Of a DNA stretch of 64,000 nt, positions 8,233-16,898 are shown piece after piece. Origin of the DNA: an uncultured Lachnospiraceae bacterium (GTDB lineage Bacteria; Bacillota; Clostridia; Lachnospirales; Lachnospiraceae). The notes under the pieces are model-generated. The model was not told the DNA's origin, did not search any database, and saw nothing but the letters and a program-made list of their open reading frames with translations. The stretch spans positions 34,073-98,072 of the forward strand of contig CAJTVN010000018.1 in NCBI GenBank assembly GCA_910579685.1, written 5' to 3'. Numbering within the stretch: position 1 is the stretch's first letter; each line of letters begins with the position of its first letter. The position numbers and the translations under genes are program-made.

Positions 8233-10131
8233 ATGAGAACATTAGCTTTAAGTGACGAGATACTGATGCAGGTGGAAAAGCCTGCGCGTTATATCGGCAA
8301 TGAGATCAATGCCGTGATGAAGGACAGAGAAAAGGTAAGCGTGCGCTTTGCCATGTGTTTCCCGGACGTCTACGAAATCGGGATGTCCCATCTGGGAATC
8401 CAGATTATCTACGATATGCTGAACCGGTTTGAGGATGTTTGGTGTGAGCGAGTCTATTCTCCCTGGGTGGATCTTGATGCAGTTCTGCGGCGGGAGCGTA
8501 TCCCTTTGTTTGCGTTGGAATCCCAGGATCCGGTGAAGGAGTTTGATTTTCTCGGGATCACGCTACAATACGAAATGTGCTATACCAATATTCTGCAGGT
8601 ACTGGATTTGTCCGGGATCCCGCTTCTTGCAAAGGACAGGACACATGAGGATCCCATCGTGATCGGAGGAGGCCCCTGTTCCTATAATCCGGAACCGGTC
8701 TGCGAATTTTTTGATCTCTTTTATATCGGCGAGGGCGAGACCAGGTACCGGGAGCTTATCACCCTCTATGAAGAATGCCGGAAGGCAGGAGAAGGAAGGC
8801 GGGAGTTTTTGCGAAGAGCGGCTTCTCTTTCCGGCATCTATGTTCCTTCCCTCTATGAGGTTTCCTATAAGGAGGACGGAACCATAGAAAAAATGCAGCC
8901 TCTCTGCCAGCAGGCTCCCAGGAGGATCGTGAAAGAGCTGGAAAAAGATCTTTCCAATACTTATTATCCTCAAAAGCCGGTGGTCCCTTTTATCAAGGTG
9001 ACGCAGGATAGGGTGGTGCTGGAAATCCAGAGGGGATGTATCCGCGGCTGCCGTTTCTGCCAGGCAGGACAGCTCTACCGTCCCGTGCGGGAACGCAGCC
9101 TGGATTTTTTGAAGGAATATGCGCTGAAAATGCTTGAAAATACAGGACATGATGAGATTTCCTTAAGCTCCTTAAGCTCCAGCGATTATACAGAGCTTCC
9201 CGGGCTGATTGATTTTCTGATTGATGAGTGCCGGAGGCGGAAGATCAATATTTCTCTTCCTTCCCTGCGCATTGACGCCTTTTCCCTGGATGTGATGAAC
9301 AAGGTGCAGGACGTGAAAAAGAGCAGTCTCACCTTTGCTCCGGAGGCGGGAAGCCAGAGGCTTCGCAACATCATCAATAAAGGCCTCACCGAGGAGGCGA
9401 TTCTGCAGGGCGCGAAGCTTGCCTTCGAGGGAGGATGGACAAGGGTTAAACTCTATTTTATGCTGGGCCTGCCCTTTGAGCAAGAAGAAGATATTCGCGG
9501 AATTGCCGAGCTGTGCAACAAGATTGCCGCCGTATTTTACGAGACGGTTCCCAAAGAGAAAAGAAACGGAAGAGTGCAGATCGTCGCAAGCACTTCCTTC
9601 TTCGTTCCCAAGCCCTTTACCCCGTTTCAGTGGGCGCCTCAATGCCGTAAGGAGGATTTCCTGGAAAAGGCTTACTTTACCAGAAAGGCCATCTCCGAAC
9701 AGCTCAACCAAAAGAGCATTAAGTATAACTGGCATGAGGCGGATGCCAGCGTAATGGAAGGGATTCTGGCAAGAGGCGACAGAAGGCTGAATCAGGTCAT
9801 CTTAAAGGCTTATGAAAAGGGGTGCTTTTATGATGCCTGGAGCGAATATTACAAGAATGACGTCTGGATGGAGGCTTTTGCGGACTGCGGTATCGATCCT
9901 GATTTTTATACAGGAAGAGAGCGGGGAGAGGATGAGATCTTCCCCTGGGATTTTATCGACTGCGGCGTTTCCAGGGCGTTTTTGTACAGGGAATGGCAGA
10001 AAGCGAAGGAAGAAACCGTGACCTTAAACTGCGCAGAGGAATGCCAGGGGTGCGGCGCCGCGCGGTTTGGCACCGGCATCTGTATCAAGGTACTGGGGAG
10101 AGGGGGAAATTCGAATGAAGGTGAGAGTTAA
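8233..10131 (+). CDS. TIGR03960-type B12-binding-like radical SAM protein
   Basis: A 632-residue radical SAM protein. The N-terminal half contains a B12-binding-like region (FPDVYEIGMSHLGIQIIYDML, then VIGGGPCSYNPEPVCEFFDLFYIGEGE). The SAM/4Fe-4S motif CIRGCRFC follows, within EIQRGCIRGCRFCQAG, and the C-terminal end has several Cys residues (CAEECQGCGAARFGTG). The family is regularly encoded beside DUF2344 and RNase E/G, as here, but its reaction is unknown to me. Start 8233 is preferred because AGGGG lies 7 bases upstream; the in-frame ATG at 8227 is too close. It overlaps the next gene by 17 bases. Confidence 0.88.
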   Translation: MRTLALSDEILMQVEKPARYIGNEINAVMKDREKVSVRFAMCFPDVYEIGMSHLGIQIIYDMLNRFEDVWCERVYSPWVDLDAVLRRERIPLFALESQDPVKEFDFLGITLQYEMCYTNILQVLDLSGIPLLAKDRTHEDPIVIGGGPCSYNPEPVCEFFDLFYIGEGETRYRELITLYEECRKAGEGRREFLRRAASLSGIYVPSLYEVSYKEDGTIEKMQPLCQQAPRRIVKELEKDLSNTYYPQKPVVPFIKVTQDRVVLEIQRGCIRGCRFCQAGQLYRPVRERSLDFLKEYALKMLENTGHDEISLSSLSSSDYTELPGLIDFLIDECRRRKINISLPSLRIDAFSLDVMNKVQDVKKSSLTFAPEAGSQRLRNIINKGLTEEAILQGAKLAFEGGWTRVKLYFMLGLPFEQEEDIRGIAELCNKIAAVFYETVPKEKRNGRVQIVASTSFFVPKPFTPFQWAPQCRKEDFLEKAYFTRKAISEQLNQKSIKYNWHEADASVMEGILARGDRRLNQVILKAYEKGCFYDAWSEYYKNDVWMEAFADCGIDPDFYTGRERGEDEIFPWDFIDCGVSRAFLYREWQKAKEETVTLNCAEECQGCGAARFGTGICIKVLGRGGNSNEGES

Positions 10132-10810
10132 GTTTTCCAAGGAAGGACCCATCAAGTTTATCGGTCATCTGGATGTGATGCGCTATTTTCAAAAAGCGAT
10201 CCGCCGGGCGGGGATTGACATTGCGTACTCCGCCGGGTTCAGCCCTCATCCGATTCTGTCCTTTGCCGCCCCTCTTTCCGTTGGGTACACCAGCGAAGGG
10301 GAGTATTTTGACATGGAATTGAATTCTCTTGACGATATTCAGAGGCTAAAGGAAAACCTGAACGCCGTTATGGCGGAGGGCATCCGGATTCGGGATGCGG
10401 CGGAGCTTCCCGACGGGGAAAAAAACGCTATGGCAAGCGTGGCGGCAGCCGGATATCGCATGGCCTTTTATGACCGTGTGTCTCTTCCTGCGGATTGGAA
10501 GGAAAAGCTTTCTGCCTTTTACCAGAGAGAGCGGATCTTGGTGAGAAAGAAGACAAAAAAGGGTGAGAGAGAGGTTGACCTGAAAGAAGGAATTTATGAT
10601 CTGAAGATCCGTGATAATGAGGTTGTGATGCTGCTGGACGCAGGAAGCGGAAGTAACGTAAAGCCCGGTTTTGTGTTGGAGGCTTTCTGTGAGTGTGAGG
10701 GAATTGAACTGCCCGTATTCCCCTTTCAGATCCACAGGCTCGAAACCTATAAAAGAAAAGAGGACGGACGGCTGGTTCCGCTTCTGGGGAGCGGCCCATG
10801 GGAAAAATAG
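10115..10810 (+). CDS. TIGR03936 family protein (DUF2344)
   Basis: A 231-residue protein starting MKVRVKFSKEGPIKFIGHLD. Visible family features are the FSPHPILSFAAPLSVGYTSEGEYFDM stretch and a basic middle part. The family is encoded next to, or fused with, TIGR03960 radical SAM proteins, so the two probably act together; a role in RNA modification or processing is only an inference from context. Start 10115 follows GAGAGGGGGA and lies inside the end of the radical SAM gene. It overlaps the next gene by 13 bases. Confidence 0.87.
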   Translation: MKVRVKFSKEGPIKFIGHLDVMRYFQKAIRRAGIDIAYSAGFSPHPILSFAAPLSVGYTSEGEYFDMELNSLDDIQRLKENLNAVMAEGIRIRDAAELPDGEKNAMASVAAAGYRMAFYDRVSLPADWKEKLSAFYQRERILVRKKTKKGEREVDLKEGIYDLKIRDNEVVMLLDAGSGSNVKPGFVLEAFCECEGIELPVFPFQIHRLETYKRKEDGRLVPLLGSGPWEK

Positions 10811-11982
10811 TGATTGTAAGAGAGCAGTCCCACCTGCTCTTTGCCCTGTTTGAGGAAAACAGGCCTTCCCTGATGCGGATGGCCGCTCTTCCCGGAAAAG
10901 AGAGCCTTCTTGGAAACATCTATCTTGCCAGGATTAAGGATGTGGCTGCAGGGATCCAGAGCGCTTTTCTGGCTCTTCCCGGGAACCTGACCGTATTTCT
11001 GCCCCTTGCCCGGTGCGGGGAGCTTCTGCTTGCGAACAGGGAACCCGTGAAAGCCATGGAGCTTCGACCGGGGGATGAGGTGGTCATACAGGTTTCAGGG
11101 GAAGCGCTCAAAACAAAGCAGCCCTTTGCCACCACAAAACTTTCACTGTCCGGACAGTATTGCGTGTGCTCCTATTTCGGCCACGGGCTTCACTTTTCCC
11201 GTAAGCTTTCTGCGGAAAGGAAGGATGCTCTGGAAGACGCGATCCGCGGCAAGGATATTCCCGGCCGCAAAGAATATTCCTTTACCATCCGCACAAACGC
11301 AGGAAATTTGGAGGAACTTTCCCCTCTCTTTGAGGAGATGCAGAATTTTATTCATATTTTTGACCAGATTGCGCAGACCTACCGGTATCGAAGCTGTCCC
11401 TTTTGCTTTTACCAGAAGGATACGGAAATCCTTGGACTGGTCAGGGATGTCGCACTGGAGCGCTATGATGAAATTGTCACGGACGAGCCTGAGGTGTTCT
11501 CTGTTCTGGAAGCCCGCACTGCCTGCAAAAAGCTTCGCCTTTATAAGGATGAACTTCTTCCCCTGAAAAAGCTTTACAGTCTGGAGACTCATCTTAAGGA
11601 GGCGCTCGGGAAAAAGGTCTGGCTTGCCTGCGGCGGCTATCTCGTGATTGAGCCCACAGAGGCCATGGTGGTAATTGACGTGAACTCCGGCAAAGCGGAA
11701 TGCAGGAGGAAGAAGAGCAATGATTTCTATCTCAAAATCAATCTGGAGGCGGCAAGAGAGACTGCAAGGCAGCTGAAACTGCGCAATTATTCCGGTATGA
11801 TCATGGTGGATTTTATCAACATGGATTCCGAGGAGGATAACCGGATCCTTCTTAAGGAACTTGAGGCCTGTCTTAAGGAGGATCCGATCCGGACAAGGCT
11901 CGTGGATATGACCGCCCTTGGCATCGTGGAAATCACGCGAAAAAAGGTGAACCGACCTCTTTGTGATTTTTTTTCTAAATAG
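10798..11982 (+). CDS. rng: Ribonuclease E/G family protein (RNase G-like)
   Basis: A 394-residue endoribonuclease of the RNase E/G family. An S1-like domain with inserted segments (residues about 35-125, NIYLARIKDVAAGIQSAF) is followed by the DNase I-like catalytic core. The Mg2+-binding aspartates lie in VVIDVNSGKA and MIMVDFINM. The C-terminal Zn-link motif CPxC of E. coli RNase E/G is not present; the protein ends at RPLCDFFSK. It likely works in RNA processing or turnover. It is translationally overlapped with the DUF2344 gene. Confidence 0.9.
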   Translation: MGKIVIVREQSHLLFALFEENRPSLMRMAALPGKESLLGNIYLARIKDVAAGIQSAFLALPGNLTVFLPLARCGELLLANREPVKAMELRPGDEVVIQVSGEALKTKQPFATTKLSLSGQYCVCSYFGHGLHFSRKLSAERKDALEDAIRGKDIPGRKEYSFTIRTNAGNLEELSPLFEEMQNFIHIFDQIAQTYRYRSCPFCFYQKDTEILGLVRDVALERYDEIVTDEPEVFSVLEARTACKKLRLYKDELLPLKKLYSLETHLKEALGKKVWLACGGYLVIEPTEAMVVIDVNSGKAECRRKKSNDFYLKINLEAARETARQLKLRNYSGMIMVDFINMDSEEDNRILLKELEACLKEDPIRTRLVDMTALGIVEITRKKVNRPLCDFFSK

Positions 11983-11983
11983 C

Positions 11984-12012
11984 TTGACAGAATTTGTTTC
12001 AAATGTTATATT
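11984..12012 (+). promoter_or_regulatory. Promoter of the rplU-prp-rpmA operon
   Basis: TTGACA (11984-11989) and TATATT (12007-12012) with a 17-base spacer. It lies directly after the RNase G stop codon. Confidence 0.8.
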
Positions 12013-12019
12013 TTATGAG

Positions 12020-12106
12020 TATGCCGCATAACGAGGCTAAAGTGCGATTATCGCCGCCGCAGTTAGCGAGTAAAGTCAGTTTCGACTGATAGAAGGAGGT
12101 GTCCAT
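12020..12106 (+). ncRNA. Probable ribosomal protein L21 leader (cis-regulatory RNA)
   Basis: The roughly 90-base 5' UTR between the promoter and rplU is GC-rich and contains short complementary blocks (for example GTCAGTTTC near GACTGA just before the AAGGAGGTG site). Firmicutes commonly have an autoregulatory L21 leader at exactly this place. The call rests on position and apparent structure; I could not run a covariance search. Confidence 0.5.
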
Positions 12107-12412
12107 ATGTACGCAATCATTGCAACAGGTGGAAAGCAGTATAAGGTTTCTGAGGGTGACGTAATCAAGGTTGAAAAGTTAGACGCTCAGCCTGGTGATA
12201 CTGTGACATTTGACCAGGTTGTCGCCGTAAGCGATCAGGAGCTCAAGGTTGCCGCTGACGTGGCGAATGCCAATGTAACCGCAACCGTTATGGAGCAGGG
12301 AAAGCATGCCAAGATTATCGTTTACAAATATAAGAGAAAAACCGGCTACCATAAGAAAAATGGTCATAGGCAAGCATACACGCAGGTTAAGATCGAAAAG
12401 ATCAACGCCTAG
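12107..12412 (+). CDS. rplU: 50S ribosomal protein L21
   Basis: A 101-residue L21 of normal length, starting MYAIIATGGKQYKVSEGD and ending in the basic YKRKTGYHKKNGHRQ and IEKINA segments. It binds 23S rRNA in the large subunit. A strong AGAAGGAGGTG precedes the start. It is first in the classic rplU-prp-rpmA operon. Confidence 0.97.
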   Translation: MYAIIATGGKQYKVSEGDVIKVEKLDAQPGDTVTFDQVVAVSDQELKVAADVANANVTATVMEQGKHAKIIVYKYKRKTGYHKKNGHRQAYTQVKIEKINA

Positions 12413-12428
12413 TATGTGGAAATAGGTT

Positions 12429-12758
12429 ATGACAGCCATTACGATCTATCAATCCGGAGACGGAGAATACAGGAGAGTGACCTGCAGGGGACATGCGGGC
12501 TATGCGGCCTACGGAAAAGACATTGTATGCGCTTCGGTATCCTGCCTTGTCATCAACACCATCAACTCACTGGACGAACTGGTTCATGAAAAGATGGAGA
12601 TAGAGACGAGGGATGATGAGGGCTATATCGACTGCCGATTTCCGAATACACTTTCCAGGGAAGGGAGACTGCTTATGGATTCTCTTATTCTCGGGCTTGG
12701 CAATATCAGAGACAGTTATGGCAAGAGATATCTGGAATTAAAATTTAAGGAGGTGTAA
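12429..12758 (+). CDS. prp: Ribosomal-processing cysteine protease Prp
   Basis: A 109-residue cysteine protease that removes the N-terminal extension of L27 in Firmicutes and related bacteria. The catalytic pair is visible in CRGHAGYAAYGKDIVCASVS (the His of GHAG and the Cys of VCAS). Position between rplU and rpmA is diagnostic. The matching substrate sequence is present in L27 just downstream. Confidence 0.93.
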   Translation: MTAITIYQSGDGEYRRVTCRGHAGYAAYGKDIVCASVSCLVINTINSLDELVHEKMEIETRDDEGYIDCRFPNTLSREGRLLMDSLILGLGNIRDSYGKRYLELKFKEV

Positions 12759-12761
12759 ACC

Positions 12762-13046
12762 ATGTTAAAGATGAACCTTCAATTTTTTGCTCACAAAAAG
12801 GGTGTCGGTTCCACTAAGAACGGCAGGGATTCTGAATCCAAGAGATTAGGTGCGAAAAGAGCTGACGGACAATTCGTAAAAGCGGGTAATATTTTATACA
12901 GACAGCGCGGAACAAAGATTCATCCCGGCATAAATGTGGGTCGTGGCGGAGATGATACTTTATTTGCATTAGTTGACGGCGTACTTAGATTCGAGAGAAA
13001 GGGAAGAGACAGGAAACAGGCTTCCGTATATCCCGTTGAGAAATAG
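12762..13046 (+). CDS. rpmA: 50S ribosomal protein L27 with cleavable N-terminal extension
   Basis: A 94-residue L27. The N-terminus MLKMNLQFFAHKKGVGS contains the Prp recognition sequence; cleavage is known to occur after the two Phe residues, exposing the AHKKG end that reaches the peptidyl-transferase centre. The rest (RDSESKRLGAKRADGQFV, RQRGTKIHPG) is canonical. An AAGGAGGTG lies immediately upstream. A strong terminator follows. Confidence 0.97.
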   Translation: MLKMNLQFFAHKKGVGSTKNGRDSESKRLGAKRADGQFVKAGNILYRQRGTKIHPGINVGRGGDDTLFALVDGVLRFERKGRDRKQASVYPVEK

Positions 13047-13057
13047 TACGATGAATC

Positions 13058-13093
13058 GGGCTTCAAACAGTGGGTTGTTTGGAGCCCTTTTTT
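13058..13093 (+). terminator. Rho-independent terminator after rpmA
   Basis: A 12-bp stem (13058-13069 with 13076-13087, one G-U pair) followed by six T at 13088-13093. Confidence 0.9.
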
Positions 13094-13201
13094 GCGCAGG
13101 CCGACATACGGAAAATTCCTGTACGGGCAATGCGGTTCCGTGCGGCGGGTATGGAAATCTCCTCTGTTAGATTCTCACAGGGGAGGGAAAGGAACAGAAC
13201 T

Positions 13202-14497
13202 ATGTTTGCAGACAGAGCAAAAATATATGTGCGAAGCGGTAAGGGCGGCGACGGACACGTTTCCTTCAGGCGGGAGAAATATGTGCCAAACGGCGGTCCG
13301 GACGGCGGCGACGGCGGCGACGGCGGCAGCGTGATTCTGGAGGTGGACGAGGGGATGAACACCCTTTCTGACTACCGGCATATGCGAAAATACTGCGCTA
13401 AGGACGGCGAGAATGGCGCAAAGCGCAATTGCCGAGGGAAAAACGGGACGGATCTTGTCCTGAAGCTGCCAGAGGGAACAGTTGTGAAAGAGGCGGAAAG
13501 CGGAAAGATCATCACGGACATGTCCGGGGATAACAGACGCTTCGTGCTTTTACAGGGCGGCAGGGGAGGAAACGGCAACCAGCATTACGCCACGAGCACC
13601 ATGCAGGTTCCCAAGTATGCGCAGCCAGGGCAGCCGGCCAAGGAACTTACGCTTGCTCTTGAGCTGAAAGTGATTGCGGATGTGGGACTTGTGGGATTTC
13701 CAAATGTTGGAAAATCCACGCTTTTGACACAGGTCAGTAATGCAAGGCCCCAGATCGCCAATTATCACTTTACCACTCTGAATCCGCATCTGGGCGTGGT
13801 GGATCTGACGGATGCGCAGAGCTTTGTCATGGCGGATATTCCGGGACTGATTGAGGGGGCTTCCAAAGGCATCGGGCTTGGGTTCGAGTTTTTGCGCCAT
13901 ATAGAGAGAACCCGGGTAATCATTCACATTGTGGACGCCGCTTCCACGGAGGGCAGGGATCCGGTTGCGGACGTCTATGCCATTCAAAAGGAGCTGGAAG
14001 TGTATAATCAGCAAATTGCTTCCAGGCCTCAGGTGATTGCCGCCAATAAAATAGATATGATTTATGAGGCGGAAACCGAGGAGAATCCAATTGAGAGGCT
14101 CAGGAAGGAGTTTGAGCCAAAGGGGATCCAGGTCTGTCCCATATCGGCTATCAGCGGAAAGGGGATCCGGGAGCTGCTTTATCATGTCAGACATCTTCTC
14201 GATACTGCCAAGGAAAAGCCGGTTGTCTTTGAACAGGAATTTTTTCCCGAATATATGCTGGGCGACGCAAACGAGCCCTTTACGGTTTCTTTTGATGAGG
14301 ATGCGGGAGAATACGTGGTGGAAGGCCCCAGGATCGAGAAAATGCTGGGCTATACCAATATTGATTCGGAAAAGGGATTCACCTTTTTCCAGAACTTTTT
14401 GAAGGTGAACGGAATTCTGGACAAGCTGGAGGAGCTTGGGATACAGGAAGGCAATACGGTTCGTATGTATGGCCTGTCCTTTGATTATTACAAATAG
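13202..14497 (+). CDS. obgE: GTPase ObgE/CgtA
   Basis: A 431-residue Obg GTPase involved in 50S assembly and stress signalling. The N-terminal glycine-rich Obg fold (MFADRAKIYVRSGKGGDGH, then GGPDGGDGGDGG) is followed by the G domain with GFPNVGKSTLL, DIPGLIEGA and NKID. The C-terminal OCT domain is also present. Start 13202 is chosen because the Obg fold begins there. A longer in-frame reading to 13070 would overlap the rpmA terminator and has no matching sequence. It heads the obg-yhbY-nadD-yqeK-rsfS group. Confidence 0.96.
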   Translation: MFADRAKIYVRSGKGGDGHVSFRREKYVPNGGPDGGDGGDGGSVILEVDEGMNTLSDYRHMRKYCAKDGENGAKRNCRGKNGTDLVLKLPEGTVVKEAESGKIITDMSGDNRRFVLLQGGRGGNGNQHYATSTMQVPKYAQPGQPAKELTLALELKVIADVGLVGFPNVGKSTLLTQVSNARPQIANYHFTTLNPHLGVVDLTDAQSFVMADIPGLIEGASKGIGLGFEFLRHIERTRVIIHIVDAASTEGRDPVADVYAIQKELEVYNQQIASRPQVIAANKIDMIYEAETEENPIERLRKEFEPKGIQVCPISAISGKGIRELLYHVRHLLDTAKEKPVVFEQEFFPEYMLGDANEPFTVSFDEDAGEYVVEGPRIEKMLGYTNIDSEKGFTFFQNFLKVNGILDKLEELGIQEGNTVRMYGLSFDYYK

Positions 14498-14510
14498 AGA
14501 GGTTTAAATT

Positions 14511-14801
14511 ATGACCAGTAAACAGCGTGCCTACCTGAAAGGTCTGGCAATGAATATTGAACCTGTTTTTCAGATTGGAAAGTCCGGCCTTACCCCGGAG
14601 GTGACGGAAGCGGTTGATGAAGCTTTTAACACGAGAGAGCTTATCAAGCTTGCCGTCCTCAAAAACTGTGTGGAAGACCCAAGGGAAATTGCCGAAATGC
14701 TGGGAGAGAGAACAAAATCCCAGGTGGTTCAGGTAATCGGTAAAAAGATCGTATTATATAAGGAAAGCAATGATCACAAAAAAATCAATCTTCCTTTATA
14801 G
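14511..14801 (+). CDS. yhbY: YhbY family RNA-binding protein (CRM domain)
   Basis: A 96-residue CRM-domain protein that associates with pre-50S particles. It starts MTSKQRAYLKGLAMNIEPVF and contains the GKSGLTPEV loop, the family's GxxG-type RNA contact. It lies between obgE and nadD, a conserved Firmicute arrangement, with 13 bases to the former. Confidence 0.93.
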   Translation: MTSKQRAYLKGLAMNIEPVFQIGKSGLTPEVTEAVDEAFNTRELIKLAVLKNCVEDPREIAEMLGERTKSQVVQVIGKKIVLYKESNDHKKINLPL

Positions 14802-14817
14802 GTAAAGAGGAAATAAA

Positions 14818-15435
14818 ATGAATCAAATAAAACGAATCGGGATTATGGGGGGAACATTTAACCCAATTCATCAGGGACATTTGCTTCTTGCGGAACAAGC
14901 CAGAGAATACTGTGAGTTGGATGAAGTGCTTTTTATACCAAGCGGCAATTCTTATATGAAGGATTCGAGTGAAATCCTGGATGGGGAAATCCGTATTTTC
15001 ATGACGGCTGCCGCTATAGAGGATAACCCGTCTTTCACTTTGTCGACCATGGAAATGGAGAGAGAGGGGGCAACTTATACCTGTGACACGATACAGGATC
15101 TGAGAGAGAAAGAGCCTTTTGCGCAATACTATTTTATTATGGGAGCGGATTCCCTTTTTTCCATGGAATCCTGGAAGGATCCGGGGGAGATCTTCAAAAA
15201 CTGTATTCTTGTTGCTGCGGCAAGAGACAGCCGGGATACCTTTTCGCTGACGGAGAAGGCCACAGAGCTGCAGGCAAAATATCAGGCCAGAATTATAATC
15301 CTGCCTGAGAGGAAAATTGATATCTCGTCCTCGGAAGTCAGAAGCCGGATTCGGGAGGGAAAGTCTGTGCGTTACATGATACCGGATAAAGTAATTGACT
15401 ATATCAGCAGCAATCATTTATACTGCGGAGGCTGA
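14818..15435 (+). CDS. nadD: Nicotinate-nucleotide adenylyltransferase NadD
   Basis: A 205-residue nucleotidyltransferase making deamido-NAD from nicotinate mononucleotide and ATP. The GGTFNPIHQGHLLLAEQA segment holds the (H/T)xGH ATP-binding motif, and the C-terminal DISSSEVRSRIREGKSVRYM contains the ISSTxIR-type motif. The start follows GAGGAAATAAA. It ends 4 bases before the yqeK start. Confidence 0.95.
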   Translation: MNQIKRIGIMGGTFNPIHQGHLLLAEQAREYCELDEVLFIPSGNSYMKDSSEILDGEIRIFMTAAAIEDNPSFTLSTMEMEREGATYTCDTIQDLREKEPFAQYYFIMGADSLFSMESWKDPGEIFKNCILVAAARDSRDTFSLTEKATELQAKYQARIIILPERKIDISSSEVRSRIREGKSVRYMIPDKVIDYISSNHLYCGG

Positions 15436-15439
15436 ATGT

Positions 15440-16039
15440 ATGGCGGCAGATAGCAAGAAAATCAAGAAAGTAATTAAAAAGGCCATGGATGCCAAACGTT
15501 TTGAGCATACCCTGGGAGTGGAGTACACGGCATGCGCACTGGCAATGTGCCATAACGTGGATATAGAGAAGGCGCAGATGGCAGGACTTCTTCACGATTG
15601 CGCCAAATGTCTAAGCGATGAAAAAAAGAAAGCTCTGTGTGTGAAGAACCACATGCCGATCACGGATATCGAGAACAAAAACCCGTATCTGCTTCATGCC
15701 AAAGCCGGTTTTTGTATTGCCAGGGGAAAGTTTCACATTAAAGACAGGGATATTCTGAACGCCATTTTATACCATACAACCGGAAGGCCCGACATGTCCG
15801 AACTGGAGAAAATTATTTACATTGCGGACTATATTGAACCGGGACGCAAGCAGGCTCCCAATTTAAAAGAAGTGCGCCATCTGGCTTTTCAAAATCTGGA
15901 TGCGGCGCTTTTCAAAATTTTATGTGATACGCTGTCCTATCTGGAAGAGACGGGAAGCGAGGTGGATACCATGACCTGTAAGACTTGCGAATACTACAGA
16001 AACGTGATGAATGAAAAGGAGGTTAGCCATGATAGATAA
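15440..16039 (+). CDS. yqeK: Bis(5'-nucleosyl)-tetraphosphatase YqeK (HD domain)
   Basis: A 199-residue HD-domain hydrolase; the YqeK family cleaves Ap4A symmetrically to ADP. Metal-binding residues appear in RFEHTLGVEYTA, LLHDCAK and ILYHTTG. Start 15440 is chosen because GGAGG ends 8 bases upstream; a TTG 45 bases earlier would overlap nadD. It lies in the conserved nadD-yqeK-rsfS order and overlaps the rsfS region closely. Confidence 0.92.
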   Translation: MAADSKKIKKVIKKAMDAKRFEHTLGVEYTACALAMCHNVDIEKAQMAGLLHDCAKCLSDEKKKALCVKNHMPITDIENKNPYLLHAKAGFCIARGKFHIKDRDILNAILYHTTGRPDMSELEKIIYIADYIEPGRKQAPNLKEVRHLAFQNLDAALFKILCDTLSYLEETGSEVDTMTCKTCEYYRNVMNEKEVSHDR

Positions 16040-16385
16040 ATCAGTCAGGGAAATGGCGGCTTTGGCCGTAAACGCTCTGGAAGACAAAAAAGCGGAGGAT
16101 ATCACGGTGATCGACATCAGCGAGGTATCCGTGATTGCCGATTACTTTATTATAGCAGGCGGCAGCAACGTCAGCCAGCTTCAGACACTTTCCGATACGG
16201 TGGAAGAGAAGCTGGGGCGGGCCGGATACCCCTTAAAGCAGATCGAAGGCTATCAGAATGCGAACTGGATCCTGCTTGATTTCAGAGACATCATTGTCCA
16301 TATATTTGATAAGGAAAACCGTTTGTTTTACGATCTGGAGAGGATCTGGTGTGATGGGAAAAAGGTGGATCCAAAGGATCTTTGA
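16029..16385 (+). CDS. rsfS: Ribosome silencing factor RsfS
   Basis: A 118-residue protein that binds L14 and blocks subunit joining under nutrient limitation. Family motifs: DITVIDISEVSVIADYFIIA, GYQNANWILLDFRDIIVHIF and FYDLERIW. Start 16029 has AAAAGGAGG at the right distance; the ATG at 16011 does not. It overlaps the end of yqeK by 11 bases. Confidence 0.94.
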   Translation: MIDKSVREMAALAVNALEDKKAEDITVIDISEVSVIADYFIIAGGSNVSQLQTLSDTVEEKLGRAGYPLKQIEGYQNANWILLDFRDIIVHIFDKENRLFYDLERIWCDGKKVDPKDL

Positions 16386-16423
16386 GAGGCTTTAGCACTT
16401 CACAGCAACAAGGCCTTTGCCAT

Positions 16424-16477
16424 GAATAAAAAATACTGTCAAGGAAGCTGACTGAAACAACATCCTTGACAGTATTT
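16424..16477 (-). terminator. Terminator for the DUF378 gene
   Basis: A perfect 15-bp stem AAATACTGTCAAGGA (16431-16445) / TCCTTGACAGTATTT (16463-16477). Read on the minus strand it is followed by a run of T, so it terminates the leftward gene. It may also stop rsfS transcripts from the other side. A second small hairpin, CATGCC-TGAA-GGCATG, lies at 16490-16505. Confidence 0.8.
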
Positions 16478-16521
16478 ACTGACCACCCACATGCCTGAAG
16501 GCATGGGAAAAATATGGCAGA

Positions 16522-16743
16522 CTACTGACTGGTACTACGTTCAGAACCGCCTGCATACATATAGAAAGTAAGCAGGTATAAACCGCTGATACCTACCAGA
16601 GCATAGACAATTCTGGAAATCCAGGACATGTTTCCAAAAATCATAGCCACGAGGTCAAAGGAAAAAAATCCAATCAGGCCCCAGTTTACGGCACCGATAA
16701 TTGCTATGGTAAGTGCGACACAATCCAATACCTTATTGTTCAT
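16522..16743 (-). CDS. DUF378 domain membrane protein
   Basis: A 73-residue protein with two transmembrane segments, starting MNNKVLDCVALTIAIIGAVN. The GAVNWGLIGFFSFDLVAMIFG core is the DUF378 signature. Start 16743 is chosen because GGAGGAAAAC directly precedes it. A longer upstream reading has no ribosome binding site. Function unknown; these proteins are common in Gram-positive bacteria. It is a single gene with its own terminator. Confidence 0.85.
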   Translation of the reverse strand: MNNKVLDCVALTIAIIGAVNWGLIGFFSFDLVAMIFGNMSWISRIVYALVGISGLYLLTFYMYAGGSERSTSQ

Positions 16744-16898
16744 GTTTTCCTCCATTCTGAAGCCGCACTGCCGGGAAACTCCCGGTATCTGCTGGCTTCC
16801 GCTCCAAGATAGTAACCTCGTCTTTATTTTTACCATAAATACTTTTATTATGCATTTAAAAATAATTTTGACCTGTTGCAGCTGAAACTGCCGGCAAA

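Noticed and set aside
13070..13201. Longer N-terminus for ObgE
   Set aside because: It would begin in the rpmA terminator and the Obg fold starts at 13202.
16490..16505. CATGCC-TGAA-GGCATG hairpin as an IS200/IS605 end
   Set aside because: No transposase, tnpB or second end nearby; it lies in the terminator region of the DUF378 gene.
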